Part shown: positions 1-8,266 of the stretch, piece by piece | Layout: each line of letters starts with the position of its first letter | Numbering within the stretch: the first letter of the stretch is position 1 | NCBI GenBank assembly: GCA_964626885.1 | Contig: CAZVJA010000130.1 | Span: 1-14,476 of the forward strand | Length of the DNA: 14,476 nt | Reading direction: 5' to 3' | Origin: CAZVJA01 sp964626885 | GTDB lineage: Bacteria; Planctomycetota; Planctomycetia; Planctomycetales; Planctomycetaceae | Notes under the pieces: generated by a model | The model's database searches: none | Told to the model about the DNA's origin: nothing | The model's input: the letters and a program-made list of their open reading frames with translations, nothing else | Position numbers and translations under genes: made by a program

Positions 1-55
1 TCCCGTCCGCCGCGCGGCTTTGATGGACCCGATCGAAGCGCTCCGGCACGAATAG
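1..55 (+). CDS. C-terminal end of an ABC transporter permease (MacB/FtsX type), partial
   Basis: The first complete codon is at base 2 and the frame runs to a TAG at 53-55, giving the tail PVRRAALMDPIEALRHE. A Pro-x-Arg-Arg-Ala-Ala stretch followed by [L/M]DP-[IV]-EALR-x-E just before the stop is the usual C-terminus of MacB/LolC/FtsX-type permeases, which work with a separate ATPase on lipoprotein or peptide export. Only 17 residues are visible, so substrate and partner cannot be judged. The identification rests on this tail alone, but the tail is very characteristic. Confidence 0.6.
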   Translation, partial: PVRRAALMDPIEALRHE

Positions 56-133
56 CTGTTGCAGGGCGATCGTTCGGCGTCAATGATAATCAGGAAATCG
101 TCGTCCCCCATTTCCCCTCTGGAGAAACTTGCC

Positions 134-958
134 ATGAGACTTGCCACTCGAATGAACGTGTTGCTGGCTGGTTTGCTGCTGTTGTCGGCCTCGGTTTGCT
201 CCAGATCCTCGCAAGGGGCTGATCCCGTGAAGGAGCGGCTCGACAACTCTCCGCGGCATCACGAATGGTCCGACATCAAGACCAAGGCCGGACGAACAGT
301 GAAAACCTTCGTCGCATACCCGGAAGTGAAGGATCGCGCCCTCGCAGTGGTGGTGATTCACGAGAACAAGGGGCTCACCGATTGGGTGCGCGGCGTGGCC
401 GATCAGTTGGCCGAGGCCGGATACGTGGCGATTGCGCCCGATTTTCTCAGCCAGACCGGTCCCGACGGCGGTGGAACCGAGAGCTACGCCTCGAACGACA
501 ACGCGACACGGGGCATCAATGCACTTCCTCCCGAGCAGGTGCTCGACGATCTCGACGCGGCCGTGGCGTATGCACAGGGGTTGAAAGCCGCCAACGGCAA
601 GGTGGCGGTCGCCGGCTTCTGCTGGGGGGGCGGCAAGAGCTTCGCCTGCGCCGCTCACAATCCGAAGATCGCCGCGGCATTTGTGTTCTACGGCCGCAGT
701 CCCGAGCAGGAAGCACTCTCAAAAATCGCCGTCCCGGTGTACGGCTTTTACGGAGAAATGGACAACCGCATCACCGGCCAGGTTCCGCAGGTCGAGAAGC
801 AAATGAAGCTGCTCGGCAAAACATTTGAACCGGTCGTGTACGATGGCGCGGGGCACGGCTTCATGCGCAGCGGTGAAGCCCCGGACGCGAGCCCGGAAAA
901 CAAGAAAGCCCGAAACGAAGCATGGACCCGCTGGAAGGAAACGCTGAAGAAGCTGTGA
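134..958 (+). CDS. Exported dienelactone hydrolase family protein
   Basis: An alpha/beta hydrolase of the dienelactone hydrolase family, 274 residues. The Cys-Asp-His triad is visible: Cys163 in the nucleophile elbow GFCWGGG, Asp210 in GEMDNR and His241 in GAGHGFM. The early VVIHENKGL stretch carries the Glu typical of the family, which hydrolyses small lactones or esters; the true substrate is unknown. The N-terminus MRLATRMNVLLAGLLLLSAS looks like a signal peptide, with possible cleavage near SQGA-DP (around residue 29), so the enzyme is probably periplasmic. I chose ATG 134 because GGAGA at 121-125 lies 8 bases upstream and the signal peptide then begins properly. The same frame is open from a TTG at 59 and has ATGs at 83 and 152, which are less suitable. 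It follows the ABC permease tail by about 80 bases, so it may be cotranscribed. Confidence 0.9.
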   Translation: MRLATRMNVLLAGLLLLSASVCSRSSQGADPVKERLDNSPRHHEWSDIKTKAGRTVKTFVAYPEVKDRALAVVVIHENKGLTDWVRGVADQLAEAGYVAIAPDFLSQTGPDGGGTESYASNDNATRGINALPPEQVLDDLDAAVAYAQGLKAANGKVAVAGFCWGGGKSFACAAHNPKIAAAFVFYGRSPEQEALSKIAVPVYGFYGEMDNRITGQVPQVEKQMKLLGKTFEPVVYDGAGHGFMRSGEAPDASPENKKARNEAWTRWKETLKKL

Positions 959-984
959 TCGCAAGTTGCCGCATCAGGAAGGTG

Positions 985-1040
985 GCCGGGGAAAAGCGGG
1001 GGCCGCCCGAAGGGTGGTCGGCGCGCCCCGGCTGATTTTC
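985..1040. terminator. Possible bidirectional hairpin between converging genes
   Basis: GCCGGGG at 985-991 is mirrored by CCCCGGC at 1026-1032, with a smaller CCC-GAA-GGG hairpin inside. On the plus strand it is followed by TGATTTTC. It sits in the 98-base gap between the converging hydrolase and pyc genes. The loop is long and the T tract poor, so this is only a candidate terminator. Confidence 0.3.
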
Positions 1041-1056
1041 GTGCGTCGGGCGTCGT

Positions 1057-4000
1057 TTACTCGATCGTCAGCAGCAGGTCGCCGGTTTCGACCTGGTCGC
1101 CGGCTTTCACGAGCACTTGGTGCACCTTGCCGCTGCGCTCCGCGTTGATGTTCGTCTGCATCTTCATCGCTTCGAGCGTCAGCAGTTTTTGACCCTTGGC
1201 GACCCGGTCGCCCGGTTGGACCGCGACGGTGACCACCATGCCCGGCATGCTCGCCCCAACCTGGCCGGGGATGCTCGGATCAGCTTTGACGTTCTTGGCA
1301 GTCTCCGGTTCCAGCGAATGATCGATGACGCTGACATCGCGCGGCTGGCCGTTGAGCTCGAAGAAGACCGATCGTTGCCCGTCCGCGTGCGGATCTCCCA
1401 CCGTGAGGAATTTGACGATCAGCGTCTTCCCTTCCTCGATGTCGATGCTGATTTCCTCCCCGGGGTTCTGCCCGTAGAAATAGATCGGCGTCGGGAGTCC
1501 GCTAGTGTCCGAGAACGTCCGCTGATGCTCGATGAACTGCTGATGCACCTTAGGGTACATGAGATGTGAGAGCACGTCGCGTCGAGTCGGCTTGCGCTGC
1601 AGGTATTGTTCGACCTTCTCCGCGACTTTGTCAAATTCGACCGGCGGAAGGTTGGCCCCCTGCCGTCCCCGTACTGCTTCGCGCCCTTGCAGGATTCGCT
1701 CTCGGACCTTTTTGGGGAACCCGCCGGGGGTTTGCCCCATCTTGCCGCTGATGAGGTCAATCACCGATTCGGGAAATGCCAGTTCACGATCGCCCGAGAG
1801 GACATCCGACGCAGCGAGGTTGTTCGCGACCAGAAACAGCGCCATGTCTCCGACCGCCTTGGAAGTCGGCGTGACTTTAACGATGTCGCCGAACAATTCG
1901 TTCACGTCGGCGTAAGTACGGCAGACTTCGGGCCAGCGGTCAGCCAAACCGAGCGCACAGGCCTGCTGGTGCAGGTTCGTGTATTGTCCGCCGGGCATTT
2001 CGTGTCGATACAGATCGGCTGTCGCCGCCAGTGCCTCAGTCTCGAAGGGGGTATAATATTCACGGACAGCCCGCCAATATTCGGCGATGGAATCGAGTGC
2101 CGCGGTATCGAGCCCGGTATCGCGCTTCTGGAACCGCAGCGATTCGATCACGGTGTTCAAGTTCGGCTGTGACGTTCCGCCGGACATCGGTGCCATGGCG
2201 GCATCGGCGATATCGAGGTTTACTTCCGCCGCTTTCAAGATCGCGCCCGCTTGAATGCCGGCGGTATCGTGCGTGTGGAAGTGGATCGGAATGCCGATCT
2301 CCTGTTTGAGCGTGCGGACCAGCAGCTCGGCGGCGTATGGCTTGCAGACGCCGGCCATGTCCTTGATCGCCAGGATATGGGCTCCCAGCTTTTCGAGCTC
2401 CTTGGCAAGCGTCACGTAGTACTTGAGGTCGTACTTGGGACGCGACGGATCGAGAATATCGCCGGTGTAACAGATCGTCGCCTCGCAGATGGCGCCGGCT
2501 TTGTGCACGGCATCCATCGCGACTTTCATGTTCGGCACCCAGTTGAGGGCGTCGAACACGCGAAACAGGTCGATCCCGGCGTCGGCCGATTCCGCGACGA
2601 ACTCCTTGACGACGTTGTCCGGGTAATTGGTATATCCGACCGCGTTCGAACCGCGGAGCAGCATCTGAAACAGAATGTTCGGAATTCGCTCACGCAGATC
2701 CGCCAGCCGCTGCCAGGGACACTCCTTGAGGAAGCGCATCGACGTGTCGAACGTCGCCCCGCCCCACATTTCGATGGAGAAGAGGTTGGGGCAGAGCCGG
2801 GCGTACGCGTCGGCGATACCGAGCAGATCCTTCGTGCGAAACCGCGTTGCCAGCAGCGACTGATGGGCGTCGCGGAAAGTGGTGTCCGTCATCAACAGCG
2901 GCTTCTGGCGGAGTACCCACTGAGCGAGCTTCTCCGGCCCCAGCTGTTTGAGCTTCTGCCGCGAACCGTCGGGAATTGGCTTCGTCAAATCGACCTTCGG
3001 TACGGGAGCCGGATTGCGCCGCCCCGACTTCGCTCGCGTTTTCACCAGCGGATTTCCGTTGACGATCGTATCAGCCAGGAACGTCAAGATGCGTGTCGCC
3101 CGGTCGCGGCGCCGCACAAGCTTGAACAAATCCGGCGTTTCGTCAATGAAGGTGGTGGTGAACCCGCCCGCGAGAAAATCGGGATGCGTCATCACGCGAA
3201 TCAGGAACGGGATGTTCGTCTTCACTCCGCGAACGCGGAATTCCTGCAGGCTCCGCTCCATTCTCCTGGCCGCGTCGATGAACCGGCGACCACGCGCCGA
3301 CACCTTCACGAGCAGCGAATCGTAGAACGGGTGCACAACGGCGCCGGAGAAGGCGGAGCCGGCATCGAGCCGAATTCCCATCCCGCTGGCCGACCGGTAG
3401 TGAGTCACGCGGCCGTAGTCGGGCATGAAATTGTTGGAAGGATCTTCCGTGGTCACGCGGCACTGGATGGCGAAGCCGGTCGTCCGCACGCTCTCTTGCG
3501 TCGGCAAACCGATTTCCGGATCGCTGAGCGGCGTGCCCTGCGCAACGAGAATCTGCGACTTGACGATGTCGATGCCGGTCACTTCCTCGGTTACGGTATG
3601 CTCGACCTGAATTCGCGGATTGACCTCGATGAAGTAAAACTGCCCGCTTTCAGCATCCACCAGGAATTCGACGGTGCCGGCGTTCTCGTATTTAATTGCC
3701 TTACCGATAGCGACCGCCGCCTCGCACAGCTTGTCGCGCACGGCCGGGTCCAGATTCGGGGCGGGGGCGATCTCGACGACTTTCTGGTGCCGCCGTTGCA
3801 CGGAGCAGTCCCGCTCGAACAGGTGGACGAGGTTGCCGTGCTTGTCCCCCAGCAATTGCACTTCAATGTGACGGGCACGGGAGACCAGCTTCTCCACGAA
3901 AATATCGGAGCTGCCGAAGGCGGTCTGAGATTCGCGCTGCGCTTGCTCGAACGCCGCGGCGAAATCGTCGGCCGTCTTGACAACGCGCATTCCGCGGCCG

Positions 4001-4500
4001 CCCCCTCCCTTGGAGGCCTTGAGAATGATTGGGTAGCCGAGCTTCTGGGCGGTCTTTTGACCTTCCGCCACGTTCTTCACCGGCTGGCTGCTTCCGCCAA
4101 GAATCGGCACGCCGACCGATTCGGCGATTTTTCGGGCGGCGAGCTTGTCCCCCAATTGCTGCAGCGATTCCACACGCGGCCCGACGAAAATAATGCCTGC
4201 TTTGTCGCAGGCGCGGGCTAATTCTGGATTTTCGGAGAGGAACCCGTAGCCCGGGTGGATCGCGTCAATCTCGCGTTCTTTGGCCAAGGCGACAATGGCG
4301 TCGACATCCAGGTACGCCCGCAAGGGGGCGCCTGGCGCACCCACCGGGTAGGCCTCGTCCGCTTTCAACCGATGCAGCGCGTAGCGGTCTTCATGGCTGT
4401 AAATTGCGACCGTGCGAATGCCTAATTCGTGCCCGCTGCGGAACACTCGGATCGCGATTTCGCTCCGATTCGCGACCAGCAGTCTCTTGATCTTTTTCAT
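1057..4500 (-). CDS. pyc: Pyruvate carboxylase (biotin carboxylase + carboxyltransferase + BCCP)
   Basis: A full-length single-chain pyruvate carboxylase of 1147 residues, the usual family size. It makes oxaloacetate from pyruvate, bicarbonate and ATP in the cytoplasm, refilling the TCA cycle and feeding gluconeogenesis. Residues 1 to about 455 are the ATP-grasp biotin carboxylase, with ATP-binding loop KASKGGGGRGM (161-171) and EVNPRIQVEHTVTEE near 300. The carboxyltransferase begins near 535: Asp544 in FRDAHQSLLATR, the carboxylatable Lys713 in IKDMAG, and metal ligands His742 and His744 in HFHTHD. The C-terminus is the biotinyl domain with Lys1113 in EAMKMQT. All expected catalytic elements are present, so it should be active. 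The ATG at 4500 gives the standard MKKIKRLLVANRSEIAIR start, but no strong Shine-Dalgarno sequence precedes it. It lies 86 bases downstream of the LRR gene on the same strand. Confidence 0.98.
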   Translation of the reverse strand: MKKIKRLLVANRSEIAIRVFRSGHELGIRTVAIYSHEDRYALHRLKADEAYPVGAPGAPLRAYLDVDAIVALAKEREIDAIHPGYGFLSENPELARACDKAGIIFVGPRVESLQQLGDKLAARKIAESVGVPILGGSSQPVKNVAEGQKTAQKLGYPIILKASKGGGGRGMRVVKTADDFAAAFEQAQRESQTAFGSSDIFVEKLVSRARHIEVQLLGDKHGNLVHLFERDCSVQRRHQKVVEIAPAPNLDPAVRDKLCEAAVAIGKAIKYENAGTVEFLVDAESGQFYFIEVNPRIQVEHTVTEEVTGIDIVKSQILVAQGTPLSDPEIGLPTQESVRTTGFAIQCRVTTEDPSNNFMPDYGRVTHYRSASGMGIRLDAGSAFSGAVVHPFYDSLLVKVSARGRRFIDAARRMERSLQEFRVRGVKTNIPFLIRVMTHPDFLAGGFTTTFIDETPDLFKLVRRRDRATRILTFLADTIVNGNPLVKTRAKSGRRNPAPVPKVDLTKPIPDGSRQKLKQLGPEKLAQWVLRQKPLLMTDTTFRDAHQSLLATRFRTKDLLGIADAYARLCPNLFSIEMWGGATFDTSMRFLKECPWQRLADLRERIPNILFQMLLRGSNAVGYTNYPDNVVKEFVAESADAGIDLFRVFDALNWVPNMKVAMDAVHKAGAICEATICYTGDILDPSRPKYDLKYYVTLAKELEKLGAHILAIKDMAGVCKPYAAELLVRTLKQEIGIPIHFHTHDTAGIQAGAILKAAEVNLDIADAAMAPMSGGTSQPNLNTVIESLRFQKRDTGLDTAALDSIAEYWRAVREYYTPFETEALAATADLYRHEMPGGQYTNLHQQACALGLADRWPEVCRTYADVNELFGDIVKVTPTSKAVGDMALFLVANNLAASDVLSGDRELAFPESVIDLISGKMGQTPGGFPKKVRERILQGREAVRGRQGANLPPVEFDKVAEKVEQYLQRKPTRRDVLSHLMYPKVHQQFIEHQRTFSDTSGLPTPIYFYGQNPGEEISIDIEEGKTLIVKFLTVGDPHADGQRSVFFELNGQPRDVSVIDHSLEPETAKNVKADPSIPGQVGASMPGMVVTVAVQPGDRVAKGQKLLTLEAMKMQTNINAERSGKVHQVLVKAGDQVETGDLLLTIE

Positions 4501-4586
4501 TCGTAAGCGTTCAAAGTCCGAGCGCGGCGAGAGAGTTAGGAGTTGTTGAGAGCTTGGTGAGATGGTTAGGGTGCGGGAATACGTTG

Positions 4587-5309
4587 CTACTTCAAGCCAA
4601 AGACCAGAACATCCGGGTTTACTGATTTCAGTTGGTACGCCCCGTCAGCGGTAATCTTTGTCCCCTCGACAACAAGAAACCGCAATCCGCGCAATTCCTC
4701 CAAGTGTTTCATTCCTGTATCGGAGACGGCAGTCTTGCGTATGTTCAAATCCTGAAGGTTGGGCAGCCTGGAGGACGCCAGATGGAGCAGTCCCGTATCT
4801 GACACCGCCGTTTGCGAAAGATCCAAAGATTCCAAACATTCGCAATCACAAAGATGTTTGATCCCTTCGTCAGTCACGCCGGTTCGACTTAAATGCAGCA
4901 CGCAGATCCGATTATTTCCACTCAAACACCGAAGTCCGGCATCGGTGATCAATTTGCTATTGTTGAAGCTCGCCTTGACCGGCCGCTTCAGTCTTCCAAT
5001 GTGCGCCAAGCAATCGTCGTTGACGAGATGTCCGTTCGGATCGCTGACCGAAATGGAATCTCCCATGTCGACTACAAGCAAACCGGCCGCTTTCAGCGCC
5101 TCGATCGATTCCGATTCGCTGTAAAGAATATATTGGTTGCTCACCCAGTAAACCGCCAAACCGATCAGCCCAGGAATCAACACCGCCGCGTAATACTTGC
5201 CCCGTCCACTCAACGGGTTCGATGGGGCGATGGGAGTAGCCGCCTGCGTGCCAGCGATAAGGTCGAAACCACTTTCTTCCAAAGGCTTTGGATTCTGGTC
5301 GGTTGACAT
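4587..5309 (-). CDS. Membrane-anchored leucine-rich-repeat protein
   Basis: A 240-residue protein with a polar, Pro/Ser-rich N-terminus (1-38), one hydrophobic helix (about 39-60, YYAAVLIPGLIGLAVYW) and an outer part made of leucine-rich repeats (about 112-225). The repeats follow a roughly 24-residue pattern such as LESLDLSQTAVSDTGLLHL and LQDLNIRKTAVSDTGMKHL; the TxVxDxG(L/M)xHL core is the kind common in planctomycete LRR proteins. Such repeats usually bind proteins, but the partner is unknown. The frame is open up to 5381, yet ATG 5309 is preferred: GGGGA lies 9 bases upstream and the extra 24 residues are not LRR-like. It lies 128 bases after rdgB and 86 before pyc, all on one strand; nothing links it functionally to them. 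Confidence 0.8.
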   Translation of the reverse strand: MSTDQNPKPLEESGFDLIAGTQAATPIAPSNPLSGRGKYYAAVLIPGLIGLAVYWVSNQYILYSESESIEALKAAGLLVVDMGDSISVSDPNGHLVNDDCLAHIGRLKRPVKASFNNSKLITDAGLRCLSGNNRICVLHLSRTGVTDEGIKHLCDCECLESLDLSQTAVSDTGLLHLASSRLPNLQDLNIRKTAVSDTGMKHLEELRGLRFLVVEGTKITADGAYQLKSVNPDVLVFGLK

Positions 5310-5437
5310 GGCTCGAAGTCCCCAAAACGAGAAATCTGGTGCCGAAGTCGAACGAGACACAGCATACCAACCGCGGAACATGAGAGCAATTCGCGGAAAT
5401 GGTTGTCAAAATGAATTCGCACTCGACCGCCGGAAAT

Positions 5438-6070
5438 TCAGGGGTTGAGCAGGCGAATTAGGGCTGGAAGCAGCTTGGAGAATGCCCGGCCCCGGTGGCT
5501 GAGTATCCTTTTGACCACTGGATCAAGCTCGCCAAAGGTCCGGTGGTATTCGGGAATCAGAAAATAGGGGTCATAGCCAAATCCGTTTGTTCCGCGAGCC
5601 TCCTGGGTGATTCGCCCTCGGCAGGAAGCTTCCGCACGAAGCCGAATCTCCCCGCGCGGATCGGCCACTGCCACCGTGCAGACATACCGTGCGGTTCTCC
5701 GTTCGTCGGGAACACCCTCAAGTTCGGCGATCAGCTTGGCATTGTTCGACCCATCGGTGGCGTTGTCGCCGCTGTATCGCGCGGAGTAGACCCCCGGGGC
5801 CCCCTGCAATGCATCGACCATCAAGCCGCTGTCTTCGCCGAGCGTCCATTGCCCGAGATGAGCCGCGGTTTGCGATGCTTTCTTCGCGGCATTGTCGGCG
5901 AAGGTCTCTCCATCCTCAACGACTTCCGGCACACCCGGAAAGTCCGCGACGCTCTTCACGGCGATGCCGAACGGCGCCAGCAGATCGACCATCTCCAAAG
6001 TCTTCTTCCGATTCCGGCTGGCAAGGACGACAGTGGGGCCAACACAGTCGGTTGACGATTGCAGGTTCAC
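5438..6070 (-). CDS. rdgB: Non-canonical purine NTP pyrophosphatase, RdgB/HAM1 family
   Basis: A 210-residue enzyme that hydrolyses ITP, dITP and XTP to the monophosphate plus pyrophosphate, keeping deaminated purines out of DNA and RNA. Family signatures are in order: SRNRKK (S18-x-N20-x-x-K23), the FADNAAKKA stretch, catalytic Asp80 in EDSGL, PGVYSARYSG, GFGYDPYF and SHRGRAF. I chose the GTG start at 6070 rather than the ATG at 6091: AAGGAG is placed 7 bases before the GTG, and the GTG overlaps the TGA stop of the preceding gene as GTGA, an arrangement typical of translational coupling. The ATG start would add only seven residues and a longer overlap. It belongs to a probable xylA - unknown - rdgB transcription unit. 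Confidence 0.93.
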   Translation of the reverse strand: MNLQSSTDCVGPTVVLASRNRKKTLEMVDLLAPFGIAVKSVADFPGVPEVVEDGETFADNAAKKASQTAAHLGQWTLGEDSGLMVDALQGAPGVYSARYSGDNATDGSNNAKLIAELEGVPDERRTARYVCTVAVADPRGEIRLRAEASCRGRITQEARGTNGFGYDPYFLIPEYHRTFGELDPVVKRILSHRGRAFSKLLPALIRLLNP

Positions 6071-6639
6071 ACTCTTACTCCTTCGCTGCACCGTCGGAGC
6101 ATCGTAAATTCCTCGCTAGTCCATCGCTTCGCGACCCTTCGCCAGCAATCATACTCCGACAGGAAGCCCAAATACGCCCACCAATCTTCGTTGAGTTCAT
6201 CCAAGCCGTCGAAGGTCATATCGGAGTGTTCAATGTGCCACTTCGCGGCGGATGTGTACGTTGCATGATACTGTGACTCACCAGCTGCATGAACATGAAC
6301 GGACTTTGCAAACGATCGCCACCAGCGATTCCGGACCGTGACTTTGACTCGATCAGACTCCCAATTCCAACGACGGTTCCCGATCTGTAAAAAGAACTCG
6401 CCTCGCCACGCGAAGACCGCGCTCCGTGTCCCATCTTCGAGAGTTTGAAAGAAGCCGTTTCGTTTATCAGCCAAAACGGTCGCATCAGATGCATCCACGA
6501 TCTCTGAACAGGGCACATCCATATCCAAACAGGCCGCACGGGAGATCTTTTCAAGATCGATTAGAAAAACCAGAGTGGCCACACTATATGATCCGGTCTT
6601 CAGATTTCGTGCTTCCTTCGTCATTCCGACATTCGCCAT
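6067..6639 (-). CDS. Trp-rich protein of unknown function
   Basis: A 190-residue protein that I do not recognise. It has no signal peptide or clear membrane helix. Ten tryptophans make it unusually Trp-rich (RRWNWE, NRWWRSF, EDWWAYLGFL, YDCWRRVAKRW), with several Arg next to Trp in the second half. The N-terminal part (about 20-35, YSVATLVFLIDLEKIS) looks like a beta strand followed by a helix. It starts 45 bases after the xylA stop and its TGA overlaps the GTG of rdgB, so it is almost surely translated from the same transcript; the overlap is the main evidence that it is real. The start could be ATG 6639 (used here) or ATG 6624; neither has a strong ribosome site. Confidence 0.72.
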   Translation of the reverse strand: MANVGMTKEARNLKTGSYSVATLVFLIDLEKISRAACLDMDVPCSEIVDASDATVLADKRNGFFQTLEDGTRSAVFAWRGEFFLQIGNRRWNWESDRVKVTVRNRWWRSFAKSVHVHAAGESQYHATYTSAAKWHIEHSDMTFDGLDELNEDWWAYLGFLSEYDCWRRVAKRWTSEEFTMLRRCSEGVRV

Positions 6640-6684
6640 TGCTCACCCGACGGCTTGCTTCGCACGGTCTCTGCCACCCGAAGG

Positions 6685-7995
6685 TCACAGATAGTCGTTG
6701 ATAATATTCTCCAGCAGTTCCTGCCGGCCGCTTTCGTTGGCCGCGGGGTTCCCTTTCTCGAGCATGTACTTCTCCAGACTCGCGAAGCTCGCCTTGCCGG
6801 CTTCAATTTCCTTCCCGATTCCGGAATCGTAACTGCGGTAGCGGTTCTTCACGAAGTTCGAGAGGACACCGTCCGCCCTGAGCCGTGCCGCGATCTTCAG
6901 CCCGCGCGCGAATGCATCCATGCCACCGACGTGCGCGTGGAACAGGTCGATCGGCTCGAAGCTCTCCCGGCGAACTTTTGCGTCGAAGTTGATGCCGCCG
7001 GGAGCCAACCCCCCTTGCCCCAGAATCACCAGCATGCACTGTGTGGTGAGGTAGATATCGGTCGGGAACTGGTCGGTGTCCCAGCCGAGCAGCAGATCGC
7101 CGGTGTTCGCATCGATGCTGCCGAGCGCCCCCTGGTTCGAGGCGTATTGCAGTTCGTGCATCATGGTGTGGCCGGCCAGCGTTGCATGATTGGTTTCGAT
7201 GTTCAGCTTCACGTGGTCCATCAGGCCGTATTGCCGCAGAAAGTTGAGGCAGGCGGCCGCGTCGAAATCGTACTGGTGCTTCGTCGGCTCTTTCGGTTTT
7301 GGTTCGAAGAGGAACTGCCCTTTGAAGCCGATCGACTTCGCATGCTCGACCGCCATGTGCATGAACCGGGCGAGATGATCGAGTTCGCGCTTCATGTCGG
7401 TGTTGTAAAGGTTCATGTACCCTTCGCGACCACCCCAAAAGACATAATTCTCGCCCCCCAGTTCGTGCGTGACTTCAATCGCTTTCTTCACCTGGGCCGC
7501 GGCGTAGGCGAAGACGTCGGCGTTTGGGCTGGTGGCCGCGCCGTGCATATAGCGCGGATTGGAGAAGAGGTTCGCGGTGCCCCAGAGCAATTTGACACCG
7601 GTGCTCTGTTGCGCCCCCTTGAGAGATTTGACGATGGCGTCGAGGTTCTTGTTGCTTTCCGCGAGGGTGGTTCCCTCGGGGGCGACGTCGCGGTCGTGGA
7701 AACAGTAGAACGGCGCGCCGAGCTTTGTAATGAATTCGAACGCCGCATCGACACGGCGCTTGGCGTTGTCGAGCGATTCCGAGCCGTCGTCCCAGGGGCG
7801 TTGCAGTGTCGGCGCGCCGAACGGGTCGGCCCCGGTTCCTCGAAACGTATGCCAATAGCAGACACTGAACCGCAACATGTCGCGCTGCGAGCGTCCTTCG
7901 ATAACTTCGTCCGCCTTGTAATGCCGGAAGGCGAGCGGATTCTTGGTCTTTGGGCCTTCAAAGGGAATCGCGGAGATCTCAGGGAAGTGGCTCAT
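6685..7995 (-). CDS. xylA: Xylose isomerase
   Basis: A 436-residue xylose isomerase (D-xylose to D-xylulose, also acting on glucose), a metal-dependent TIM-barrel enzyme in the cytoplasm. Hallmarks are YWHTFRGTGADPFG (47-60), catalytic His100 and Asp103 in FHDRDVAPEG, and Glu231 and Lys233 in FEPKPKEP, with NIETNHATLAGHTMMHEL and GWDTDQFPTD further on. These numbers differ by one from those of E. coli XylA (His101, Asp104, Glu232, Lys234), which is why I prefer ATG 7995. ATG 8034 in the same frame has AGGA five bases upstream and would add 13 residues (MDDVTPTPTGSRA), so it remains an alternative. No xylulokinase or xylose transporter lies nearby; the next gene downstream, after 45 bases, is an unknown protein, then rdgB. 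Confidence 0.97.
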   Translation of the reverse strand: MSHFPEISAIPFEGPKTKNPLAFRHYKADEVIEGRSQRDMLRFSVCYWHTFRGTGADPFGAPTLQRPWDDGSESLDNAKRRVDAAFEFITKLGAPFYCFHDRDVAPEGTTLAESNKNLDAIVKSLKGAQQSTGVKLLWGTANLFSNPRYMHGAATSPNADVFAYAAAQVKKAIEVTHELGGENYVFWGGREGYMNLYNTDMKRELDHLARFMHMAVEHAKSIGFKGQFLFEPKPKEPTKHQYDFDAAACLNFLRQYGLMDHVKLNIETNHATLAGHTMMHELQYASNQGALGSIDANTGDLLLGWDTDQFPTDIYLTTQCMLVILGQGGLAPGGINFDAKVRRESFEPIDLFHAHVGGMDAFARGLKIAARLRADGVLSNFVKNRYRSYDSGIGKEIEAGKASFASLEKYMLEKGNPAANESGRQELLENIINDYL

Positions 7996-8266
7996 GGCTC
8001 GGCTGCCTGTCGGTGTTGGAGTAACGTCGTCCATTTGCGTCCTGCCGGTCGATTCGCAGCAGGTTGTCCATTATGCGACGAGTCTACTCGCCCCACGCAT
8101 GGGAAACCACTCGCCATCATGCCAAACCCGAGAGGATGGCGGGTCTGGGGAGTTGTGGAAGCCGAGCGGAAATGGTCTTGAGGCAAATCCCGACTCGTGG
8201 CACACTACGCCCCCTTTCTCCCGGTTGCCCGGGAGTTCCGCACATCGTCCGCCTTCGGCTCGGTTC

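Noticed and set aside
2251..4221. A 656-codon open frame on the plus strand inside pyc
   Set aside because: It is antisense to the conserved pyc coding sequence, and its translation has no recognisable domain; long opposite-strand frames are common in GC-rich genes.
8082..8093. CGAGT-CT-ACTCG palindrome in the xylA/lipoprotein divergent region
   Set aside because: Five-base arms with a two-base loop are expected by chance; no matching regulator site or promoter is placed around it.
6655..8181. A 508-codon plus-strand frame across xylA
   Set aside because: It is the antisense shadow of xylA, which has all catalytic residues on the minus strand.
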